A stretch of 64,000 nucleotides of DNA from Mycoplasma todarodis. Its GTDB lineage: Bacteria; Bacillota_I; Bacilli_A; Mycoplasmatales; Metamycoplasmataceae. A program made the position numbers and the translations under genes. The notes beneath the pieces are model-generated. The model made no database searches. It saw only the letters and a list, made by a program, of their open reading frames with translations, and was not told where the DNA came from. The stretch is from positions 1 to 64,000 of the forward strand of contig NZ_PSZP01000002.1 in NCBI RefSeq assembly GCF_004335995.1, given 5' to 3'. Of this stretch, positions 55,418 through 64,000 are shown piece by piece; positions within the stretch are counted from its first letter, which is position 1; each line of letters starts with the position of its first letter.

Positions 55418-58400
55418 ATGAAAGAGAAAAACAATGTTGCGGCCGGAATCCTGAGTGCCACAGGAGTAGTATCTATCGCATCTGTTGGGGTCATAACTGC
55501 AATGGTTGTAAGAAATCATGAAGACACCAAGAGAGTGGAAACAAAACATCATAACTTAAAGAAAGAAAATCGAATTTTTGCCAATGTTAAATTGCCAAAA
55601 AAAGATGGAATGACCTTCAAAGATGTTAGAGGGATTGAAAGTAAAATCAATCAAATAATTTCTGGATATGTACGCCTATCAAAAGGTAAATACATACCGG
55701 TTGAAAAAATCAAAATTGTCAAGGGACTCAAACTTAAGAAAAAAGACATTATTCCAGTTAATAAAGTCAAAGATTTCATTGAGAAGAATCTTAGTAAAAC
55801 AGTTACTGAAAAATGACAAAGTAAAGCTGAGTTGGATTTTAAAGTAATTAGAAAATTGAGGAATAAGTATGAAGAAACCAAAAATAAGATTGATGAGATC
55901 AAGGGTGAACTTATACGAAACAACAATGAATTAGCCAAAGCAAAATTGAAACAAAAAGAAACTAAAGATGCATTGGATAAAGCAAAGGCTAAAGTTGAAA
56001 AAATCCAAAAGGACTTAAATCAAAAAACAACCGAGATAAACAAAAACAAATTAAAAGATTCACAATTAAGAAAAGACTTAAAGGATGCAAGGGATGAGCT
56101 TGAAAGGAATAAGAAGAAAATAGAGGATTTGGATAAAGATATTTCTGATAGAAATTCTAAAAATATTGAGTTGAATAAAAAGATAAATGATTTATTAAAA
56201 ACTAAAGAAAAACTAGAAAAAGATTTAAAAGATATTAATAAAGAAATAACTAATAGCAAAAATGAGAAAGCAAAACTAGTTGAAGATTTAAAAAAGGCTC
56301 AAAAAGATTTAAAAGATGCCAGTGATGGTGATGAACTTCTAAAAAAAGAAATTAAATCAGCACGAGAACAAGTACCTATTTTGAATAAAAAACTTGCAGA
56401 TGCAAAAGAAGCCTTGAGAAAAGCAACTGAAGATGCTAAAACGGCTAAGGATAGACTTGATTCAGCAAATGCAAAAACAACGGGTCTAAATAAAAAACTT
56501 GCAGATGCTAAAGGTGTTAAAAAGGTGGTTGACGATAAAATAAAAGCAAACACAACACAAATTACTGACCTTCAAAACCAATTGAAAGAATTAAACAAGC
56601 AATTGCAATTACTATTAGCTAAAAGAGATGAGTTAGCAAGACAAAAAGAAGAATTATTAAAATTAATCGATTCTCTTACTTCTCAAAAAGAACATTTAGA
56701 AGATCAAAAGAAACTTATTAATGTGGACATCACCAAAGATGTTAACTCCATTGTTGCAATTGATAATGCAATAAACGATGAAAATGAAAAACTTTCAAAA
56801 AATCAAATGAGATTAAAAGAAATACCGGGAGAGAATGACAGGAATGAAAAAAATATTTTAAGATTGCAAAAGAATATAAATGATTTGAATGCAGCTGACG
56901 ATAAAAGGGTTAGTGATACAAGGAAAGAATATGCAAGAATTACAGGTGTACTTTCATGGGCACAAATTACATTAAGGAGTAGAGAACAAGATTTAGCGAA
57001 TTTAAAGATAAGTGGTGATACGGAAGCTATAAAGAAAGTGGCACAAGCTATTGTTGAAAGAAAAGAACTGATTAAAACAACATTAGCCGAAAAGGCTGTT
57101 GCACAAGAAAAGCTAACAAATGCTGAAGATCAAAAGAAACAACACAAGACTCAAATCGACAAATGGAAACAAGACATACAAAATAGAATAAATAAACGAC
57201 TTGAATTAAAACGCGAGAAAACAAGGATTGAAAATGAAAATAGTGTCATTTCAACAAACGTCCAAAACTTGTCAGATAATAAGCAAACAAAAGAAACTAA
57301 CTTAATTAATCTACGGAATCAAAAGCAAGGAATAATCATAAAAATAAATGCAATAAATGCAAGATTAAAATTACTGGGTAATCAATCTAATGATTCAGAG
57401 ATTATTTCTAATGAAAATAAAATAAAGGCCATATTATTAAAAATAAAAGAACTAACAAAAGAATTGGAAAAATTAGTAAGAAGCAACTCGAAGTTAGAAG
57501 TGGGGAATGCAACTAACAAGACAAATGTAGATGAAGCGCAAAAAGCAGTTGATGACAACAATGATTTAATTACAGAAGCAACAAAAGATAAAAAAGATGC
57601 AGATAAAAAAGTTGGAAATGCAAAGACTGCCGTTGATGAAGCACAAAAAGCAGTTGATGATAATAAGAAAAGAATAGAGAATTTAGTAAAAGGTGGAATC
57701 AATCAAGCGTTCAAACAAGCTAAAGATGACATTAAAGAGATTAATAACAAAATAGGTGGAATTGAAAATAAAATAATTAGAGATACTGCCACTAAAAAGA
57801 AACTTGAAAAAGACTTGGCATCAAAAACAGATGAACTTAACAACACTCAAAAGACAATTAATGACAATGATGCTGCAAACTCAAAAGCAACCAAAGATAA
57901 GGGAAAAATTAATGGACTACTTAAGGGGATGCAAAAGAAAAAAGATGAAGCACAAAAAGCAGTTGATAATAATGATAGAAACGTTAATAATCTAGCGAAA
58001 GATCAGGGTGTATTAGAGAAACAATTAAAAGATGCTAAACAAGCATTGGGTGAGGCTGTAAGAAATAATGATTCAACACAAAAATCTGTAAATGACCTAT
58101 TAAAAACAATTGAAGATAATAAAATTCAAATAAAGAAATTATTGGATAATTTTATTGTTATTAAAAATCAACTCTTAAAAGAAGTGGAAACTTGAAAAGA
58201 AGTTTCTACCAAAGGTATGAAAGCATTCGATCTAGTATCAATTAAAAATAAACTCCAATCTACAAATAAGATAGAGGGACTAGAAAAAATATTTAACGAA
58301 TTAAAAGAAGTGGTTTGAAAAATGTCTAAAATCAAATTCAACTCTTTAAATGAAACTATGGTGGGTAGCACTTATACTAGAGCAACTACAGAAAAATTTA

Positions 58401-58582
58401 AGAAATTATTGGAAGAAATATTAAATAATAACTTCACGAAAGAAAATGGTAATAATAAAATCAAATTAATTTCTCAAAGTGTAGAAAAATTACTTGAAGA
58501 AGCAATAAATGTATTCAATAAATTAAAAACAAACACAACACAACTTAATCCTAAAGATGTGTATCAGCAACCAGAACACTAA
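55418..58582 (+). CDS. Giant coiled-coil membrane-anchored protein
   Basis: 1054 aa with TGA as Trp. Start 55418 after AAGGGGAG; an in-frame ATG at 55391 is less likely. N-terminal membrane segment (residues 9-29, no lipobox Cys), globular part to ~140, then about 770 residues of nearly pure coiled coil (K/E/D/L/N-rich, no proline-rich breaks), with repeats such as DEAQKAVDDN three times. A short globular C-terminus (KFNSLNETMVGSTYTRATTE) closes it. It resembles rod-like surface or cytoskeletal proteins; orientation (inside or outside) is unknown. The antisense strand shows Ser/Phe-rich shadows only. Confidence 0.9.
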
Positions 58583-58603
58583 CATTAGTTGGTGTTTTTT
58601 AGT
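58575..58603 (+). terminator. Terminator after the coiled-coil gene
   Basis: AACACTAAC-ATTA-GTTGGTGTT and T6; overlaps the stop codon. Confidence 0.85.
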
Positions 58604-58695
58604 TATCACTTTAATTCATTGGGGAATATATTTGTAATAAACAATAGTTTCAAAATGATATAATTTTATAAACGTTTATAAAACAAGGAGCCAAA

Positions 58696-59628
58696 ATGAA
58701 ATCAAAGAAAATTACTTTGGGAGTATTAGCAGCAGTTGTCGCTGCAACAACCCCAGTTGTCGCTGTGTTAGCATGCGGTAGATCCGAAAGGAAGAGTGAT
58801 TCAAACCCAAAATCGTCACTTAAAGAGCAACCAAAGGTACAGCCGAAACCTAAAGTTCAGCCAAAACAACAGCCAAAACAACAACCAAAACAACAGCCAA
58901 AACAACAACCGAAGGCACAACCAAAAGTAGTGCCAGTATCTGAAATGGATAAAATTTTAGCAGAGCTAAAGGTAGAACATAGGAAAGATGAACACATATT
59001 AAAAATTACATTACCAAAGTCCTTAGCAAACAAATCTAATGATGAGCAGTGATTAAGAGATTCACTGATCGCCATTATTCATCCGCAACGTTCGAAGTTT
59101 AATGAGTTAATTGGAACAAATGGGGTTAAATATGAAATAACAGAAATAGGGAGTGCGAAGAAGAGTGATAGTTCATGAATGACTAATCTGAAAGAAATTG
59201 ATGAAAATAACTTAACTTCTGATAACGTTGTAGAAAAATTTAAACAGCATACAAAAGAACTGGTTAAATTCGTAAAAGGTATGAGTAATTTCCAAAGAAT
59301 CGCATGGTACATAGAAGGTGAAGCAACCCCCTTCAAATATTCTAAATATGGTATAGAAACTAGAGAAGTTATTCAGGACATTTTAATAAAAATTGTGCGT
59401 TCAGCTTATTGAGCAACTGAAACATATGCACCGGCATATAAAAAATACTTAAAAGCATTGGAAGATGCAAATCTTAAAGCAACAGATCCTAAAGCTAAAG
59501 CTATACAGGATAAATGAGTAAAAGAAAATGGAAAATTAGCTCTTCATATGAAAGAAGTGAAAATAAGTATGCAAAATAATGTAGACTTTTTAATCCAAGG
59601 TTTCTGATTGAATAATAACATTAATTAA
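58696..59628 (+). CDS. Lipoprotein with PKQQ repeat
   Basis: 310 aa with TGA as Trp. Ribosome site AAGGAG. Signal with lipobox LAC (Cys27). Residues ~45-77 are a proline/glutamine/lysine tandem (four PKQQ units, 12-bp repeats) that probably spans the cell envelope gap and could vary in length by slippage. The ectodomain (80-310) is helical. Relative of the next lipoprotein only in its signal peptide. Function unknown. Confidence 0.88.
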
Positions 59629-59650
59629 TAAGTCGTTCGGCTTATTTTTT
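59626..59650 (+). terminator. Terminator after the PKQQ lipoprotein gene
   Basis: AATAAG-TCGTTCGG-CTTATT plus T6. Confidence 0.8.
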
Positions 59651-59786
59651 TTAATGACTAAATACACAATATTTCATTGAATTTTAATCATTAAAATAGA
59701 ACTTCATATGTAATGAAAGAATCACATATTCACCAACAGTAAAGGAATATAATTTTTATATAAACAAAGTAGTTAAAGGGGTATAA

Positions 59787-60692
59787 ATGACAAAGAAAAC
59801 CAAAAAGATAACACTAGGAGTGATGAGTTCATCGTTAGCTATTGCAGCACCTATCGCCACCGTCGTTTCGTGTGGTAAAGAAACAAGTGAGAACGAAACA
59901 TCCAAAGGAAGACAAGGCATAGACTCGTCTAATACAAATGGAAAAAATGGAAATGGTTCAATACCAAACATAGATAATGGTAAAACAGAAGCTGTGCCTA
60001 AGGTTTTTGAAGAGGGTGAAATCAACATTGCAAAAATCACCGAAAGAATGAAACAAAGTTTAAAACAAAATAAAACCAATAAAGTTTCATGAGAAACAAA
60101 TTTAAAAGACCCAAAAGATGTTAAAAATGAATACGAAAGTATTTTAAAAGAAACTTTTGAATTAATTCTAAATCAACCAAAGAAGAGCGAACTTAAGGAT
60201 CCAAAGAAACAACAAGAATTCCTAAAAAAAGCTAAAACACTCGAAAATAAAATAACAAAACATACAAAATCTCAATTTGGACTGGGAGGTCTGAATGCAT
60301 CACAATGAAAACCATTGTTAGCATCTCAAAGTAAAGAAGAACTAAAACAAAATTTTAAAAACTTAATTGAGTTAATGATTAATAATCTAAGTTATAAAGA
60401 AATGTCTTTATACGACCCAAAAACAAACAAAGAAATCTACAAAGAAACTTATTCAGAAGAATTAAGAAAAGTATTTTTTGATTCAAACTCAGAAATGTTG
60501 AAGGAATTATATAAAATTATCAATAATTATGGAATTTTACTTATTGGCTTAATACACAAACCAGTAGAAACAATGAGTAAATATGGATATGATAAAATTT
60601 TGGAAATGAATAAAGTAACTGATGAATCAGCTATGATCACAAAAAAGAGTATCACAAAAATAAAAGGGTTAATGTTCCCAACAACAAAATAA
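59787..60692 (+). CDS. Lipoprotein, unknown function
   Basis: 301 aa with TGA as Trp at two sites. Ribosome site AAAGGGG. Lipobox VVSC, Cys29, then a Ser/Asn/Gly-rich linker to about 65 and an all-helical ectodomain. Similar overall plan (signal, low-complexity linker, helical domain of ~230 residues) to the lipoproteins at 58696 and 63234, likely a family of surface paralogs. Function unknown. Confidence 0.88.
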
Positions 60693-60714
60693 TGCATCTA
60701 TTGATGTATTTTTT
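60690..60714 (+). terminator. Terminator after the 59787 lipoprotein gene
   Basis: ATGCATC-TATT-GATGTAT plus T7, overlapping the stop. Confidence 0.85.
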
Positions 60715-60735
60715 TAATCAAAGAATTGACTAAAT

Positions 60736-60760
60736 AAAAATAAGCATTAAGCTTATTTAA
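60736..60760 (-). terminator. Terminator of tpx copy 1
   Basis: AAATAAGC/GCTTATTT stem overlapping the stop of the gene ending at 60753, with a T-run on the - strand. The same hairpin serves copy 2 at 61282-61304. Confidence 0.75.
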
Positions 60761-61235
60761 TTCATTTATCTAATAAAGTGTAATTAGGTTCTTTTGATAA
60801 TTCAATATTTAAAGAAATTTCTTGAATAATATTTTCTTTATCAAGGAGGATGAAACCCCTAGTCAACTTATTAATTCTTGGTATATATGCATTTGTCTTT
60901 GTTTGGAATTCTTTATATTTATCATCAGAAACTATGAGTACATTTTCCAAACCCTTGGCGGCACATCACTCTTCTTGTTTTTTAACTGAATCTGTTGAAA
61001 TAGAAATAAATGTAACGTTCTTGTGTTCTTGTGCCAATTTGGCTATTTGTTGTGTTTGCATGTCGCATATTTTCGTGTTAATTGCAGGGAAAAGTGAAAT
61101 CACTTTCTTCCCTTTGATATCTTCAATATTTCAAATCCCGTTTTTATCTTCAGCTTTGAAGGTTAGTTTTGTATTTTTTTCAATTGCTGGACCACTTAAC
61201 TTAAATGGTATGTGATGTATTTTTGCTTTTTCCAT
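60753..61235 (-). CDS. tpx: Thiol peroxidase (Tpx-type peroxiredoxin), copy 1
   Basis: 160 aa with TGA as Trp (NGIWN, EEWC, DKWIK). Thioredoxin-like fold; peroxidatic Cys57 in INTKICDMQTQQ and resolving Cys91 in EEWCAAKGLEN, the Tpx pattern. It reduces hydroperoxides using thioredoxin; cytosolic. Start at 61235; no clear ribosome site. A close paralog lies directly upstream on the same strand, each gene with its own terminator. Confidence 0.92.
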
Positions 61236-61281
61236 ATATAAATTATACTCTTAGCAAAATTTAAAAGGAATAAAGGCATAA

Positions 61282-61304
61282 AAAAATAAGCACTAAGCTT
61301 ATTT
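61282..61304 (-). terminator. Terminator of tpx copy 2
   Basis: AAATAAGC-ACTAA-GCTTATTT, duplicated from the hairpin at 60736. Confidence 0.75.
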
Positions 61305-61781
61305 AATTCATTTATCTAATGAAGTGTAATCAGGATCTTCAACTAATTCGTTATTTAGTGAAATTTCTTGAATCATGTTGTTTTCATCTAAAAGGATGAA
61401 TCCTCTGATTAACTTGTTGATTTTTGGCACGTATGCATTTGTTTGAGTTTGGAATTCTTTATACTTATCATCTGAAACGATAAGGATGTTTTCTAAACCT
61501 TTTGCTGCACATCATTCTTTTTGGATTTCTACTGAGTCAGTTGAAATTGAGATGAATGTAATATCTGTGTGTTGTTGTGCTAATTTAGCGATTTGTTGTG
61601 TTTGGATATCGCAAATTCCTGTGTTGATATCTGGGAATAATGAGATTACTTTTTTACCTTTAATATCTTCAATATTTCAGATCCCGTTTTTATCTTCAGC
61701 TTTAAAGCTTAATTTTGTGTTCTTTTCAATTGTCATACCACTTAATTCAAATGGTTCGTTGTGTAATGTTACTTTGTTCAT
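61299..61781 (-). CDS. tpx: Thiol peroxidase (Tpx-type peroxiredoxin), copy 2
   Basis: 160 aa, same length as copy 1 and mostly identical in protein, with Cys57 in INTGICDIQTQQ and Cys91 in KEWCAAKGLEN. The copy keeps the consensus Gly before the Cys motif (TGIC), where copy 1 has TKIC. Tandem duplication with many synonymous differences, so it is not very recent. Possibly different substrates or dose. Confidence 0.92.
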
Positions 61782-61927
61782 AAACTAATTATACTTACTT
61801 TTATCTATAAGAAATAAAATAAGTCATTTATTAAAAAAGGTGGAAGTTTTTAGATTTACTAAAGTATGAAATATTTTGTAAATGGTATAATTAATCCACT
61901 TGATAAATGTTCGTAAGGAGAAAAACA

Positions 61928-62023
61928 ATGAGTAAAAAAGTCAAAAAAGTAATCGCCTGAATAATCATATCTTTACTAATCTTTATAATAGTGGTGACAC
62001 CTATCGTTCTTGCGTTTGCATAA
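61928..62023 (+). CDS. 31-aa single-pass membrane peptide
   Basis: ATG 61928 after AAGGAGAAA. MSKKVKKVIAWIIIS then a hydrophobic run to IVLAFA; one TGA Trp. A basic start followed by one membrane helix. A terminator follows. Good start signal and isolated transcription unit make it a probable small membrane protein gene. Confidence 0.65.
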
Positions 62024-62040
62024 AACAACATTTTTAATAT

Positions 62041-62062
62041 ATGCACTTGGTGCATTTTTTTA
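62041..62062 (+). terminator. Terminator of the 31-aa gene
   Basis: ATGCAC-TTG-GTGCAT plus T7. Confidence 0.85.
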
Positions 62063-62180
62063 TTGCCTTTCTCTCAATATTTTATTGTTATTATCAACAC
62101 CCTTATTTAAAAGTTATATAATTGAGTAGTTATATAAATGATTAGTTATATGACACAACAAATTTAAAGGAGAGAGTAAT

Positions 62181-63209
62181 ATGAATAAATGAAATAAAGA
62201 GGTGGAATTAAAAACGATTACGCTTAAAAATAAAGTTGCTATGGCACCAATGTGTACATATGTATCAAAAGATGGGTTTGCAAACTCGTTTCATGTGCAA
62301 CATTATTCATCTAGAGCTTGAGGTAATGTAGGGTTAATTATCCAAGAATCAACTGGAGTATCGAAAGTTGGAGGGAAAATAGATAACAGATCATTATCAA
62401 TTCATAATGATGAGTTAGCACAAAGTTATAAACCTATAGTTGAAGCTGTTCATGATGCGGGGTCAAAAATATTTGTCCAGTTATCTCATGCAGGACCAAG
62501 GAACGAAGTTAAAGGGGAATCATATTCAGCATCTGAAGTAAAGCTTTCTGATAAATATGAAAAAGCAATGGAAATGACTATACCTCATATCCAAGAAGTT
62601 ATTCAAGACTTTGTTGAAGCAGCAAAGAGAGCTGAAGCAATTGGATATGATGGAATAGAGATACATGGTGCTCATGGATATTTATTGAATTCTTTTATAT
62701 CGCCAACAATTAATGATAGAGATGATAAGTATGGTGTAGATAGATTCTTGATTGTTAAGGAAATTATAAGAAGAATTAAAAAGGAAGTTAGCATTCCAGT
62801 TGGAATTAGAATATCTGCTTTTGAATGAGCAATTGATTTACCTAATTCAACTATTCAAGATTTCGTAAAAGGATTAAAACCTATTGAAGAACACTTGGAA
62901 TACATCCATGTTTCAACAGGTGGTGTTTTAGAAGAGAACATAGATGTAAAGGGCGGATTGCTTTATCAAATACCTTTTGCTGAAGAAATCAAAAAAGAGT
63001 TCCCAAACACTCCAATAATGGGTGTAGGGCTGATATTGAACAACGATTTACTAGAAGAAGTTGTTTCTAGAGTTGATTTAGCTGCTTTAGGAAGAACATT
63101 ATTGAAAAATCCAATGGCTTTATTGGATTGACAAACAGACTTTGATGATGATGTAACACCAAGAGTGTATCAAGTTATGAATGGTGGTAAGTCTCCGTGA
63201 GTTGAATAA
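62181..63209 (+). CDS. Old Yellow Enzyme family NAD(P)H:flavin oxidoreductase
   Basis: 342 aa with TGA as Trp, close to the YqjM-type length. FMN-dependent TIM barrel: MAPMCTYVS (residues 23-31), HVQHYSSRAWG, HAGPR near 108, GYDGIEIHGAHGYLLNSFISP with the catalytic H-x-x-H, then NDRDDKYGVDR, and VGLILNNDLLEEV and AALGRTLLKNP (flavin phosphate site). It reduces activated C=C bonds or quinones using NAD(P)H in the cytosol. Ribosome site AAAGGAGAGAG. A terminator follows directly. Confidence 0.93.
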
Positions 63210-63235
63210 AAAACGCTTCAATAGCGTTTTTTATT
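63208..63235. terminator. Bidirectional terminator
   Basis: AAAAACGCT-TCAAT-AGCGTTTTT between the convergent oxidoreductase and lipoprotein genes; it overlaps both ends. Confidence 0.88.
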
Positions 63236-64000
63236 AAGACATTCATATTTCGAATAAATGGGTTGCTTCCTGACCTTTATTACTTCTTTCATCATTAAGT
63301 CTTTGGAGTTCACTTAGAATTTGTTGATCGTTAGGGTCTCCCTCAATCTTATCGATAACTTTTTGGTCTTGACTTTGAAGATCTTCAATTAATTTTCAAT
63401 TTGTTATTGATTTTTTAATGAATTCAAGATCTAATAAATCTTCTTCATAAACTCTTGTGAAAAGTTGTGGCTCCAATTTAATCGTTGTACCTTTAGCATT
63501 CTTCTTTGTTTCATCAAAGAATACAAATTCCTTGATTGCAAGCGTTTGTTTTCCGGCTTTTTCAAATGATTCAGAAGCTTTAATCAATTCTTCTCTTGTT
63601 GGGTCAGCACTTTTAGAAATGAATTTTTTCAACTTAATAACTGCGGATATTTTTTCAGATTCTTTTCCGAGTTTTGTTGAAAGTAATGAAATTATTTTTC
63701 CATCACGGTTATAGTTTACAAAGAAATCTTTAATCATCCCTTTGTATTCTTGTTCAATTGCCTTTTTACCTTTTTTGCTAGAAACAAAAGGGATTCTTAA
63801 TTGTGTGCTTTGTTTAATTGACGCATCAAACTCTTTTCTAATTTTCTCGATATCAATTTTAGAAGAAAATTGTGTACTTTCTTCTTGTTCTGGTTTTTTA
63901 ATTTCAGTTTTTTCTTTAACTTCTTTTCCACACGAAACAGCGATTACTATAGGGGAAGTAATTGCCACTAAAGCGGAAAGAGTTCCTAAAACAAACTTTT
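63234..64000 (-). CDS. Lipoprotein, 5' end beyond the window
   Basis: At least 255 aa with TGA as Trp; the start codon lies outside the right edge. Signal core SALVAITSPIVIAVSC ends in a lipobox Cys, then a K/E linker (EVKEKTEIKKPEQEES) and a helical ectodomain with DLEFIKKSITNWKLIEDLQS. Same plan as the lipoproteins at 58696 and 59787. Confidence 0.85.

Noticed and set aside
56020-57702. Several antisense ORFs rich in Ser, Phe and Leu
   Set aside because: They are reverse-strand shadows of the coiled-coil gene's K/E-rich codons; no ribosome sites.

Overview
The window reads as a low-GC Mollicute (mycoplasma-type) chromosome. Most long genes are open only if UGA is read as tryptophan (translation table 4). 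With the standard code they fall into fragments, each ending exactly at a TGA that lies inside a conserved motif, so all gene limits here were re-joined by reading TGA as Trp. Other signs agree: many mycoplasma-style lipoproteins with an SCG or ACG lipobox, AAGGAG-type ribosome sites, and short hairpin-plus-T terminators. I see no rRNA, tRNA, CRISPR array or intact transposase.

1-8.6 kb lies between two copies of a ~100-bp RNA-like direct repeat. It holds a decayed gene, two membrane proteins, a type II restriction-modification (R-M) set (Dam-like methylase plus PD-(D/E)XK endonuclease, with a divergent C-protein-like regulator and shared operator boxes), a DUF262/DUF1524 GmrSD-like gene and another PD-(D/E)XK protein. 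8.7-11.4 kb carries a MazG-like pyrophosphatase and decaying lipoprotein genes. 11.4-18.8 kb is a complete type I R-M locus: hsdR and hsdM, two opposed hsdS genes and a tyrosine recombinase between them. The two hsdS genes share a 59-bp inverted repeat and a 17-bp inverted repeat at the start codon, the layout of a phase-variable invertible locus.

19.5-38.9 kb is a second accessory block, rich in candidate defence genes: GIY-YIG/DUF4357 nuclease, HEPN-motif protein, AlbA_2-type protein plus DUF262 operon preceded by a repeat array, DUF4041/T5orf172 protein with two paralogous membrane proteins in a TAATG-coupled operon, a second type II R-M pair, a 1072-aa SF1 helicase-nuclease, a nucleotidyltransferase-fold protein and an Abi_2/HEPN protein. 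Two lipoprotein genes and decayed copies of a dispersed repeat are interspersed.

39.4-49 kb contains a four-gene operon: ABC ATPase, unusual permease, 1200-aa lipoprotein and 758-aa exported protein. A lipoprotein and a membrane protein follow. 50-54.4 kb has a RecD-like helicase and two overlapping genes of unknown function. 54.7-64 kb is more ordinary: a small membrane protein, a 1054-aa coiled-coil surface protein, lipoproteins, two tandem thiol peroxidases, an Old Yellow Enzyme flavin oxidoreductase and a lipoprotein cut by the window edge.

Overall this is a defence and surface-protein region. Genes are mostly in short operons with their own terminators, and many remnants suggest repeated gain and loss. 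Function calls come from motifs read by eye; no database search was run.
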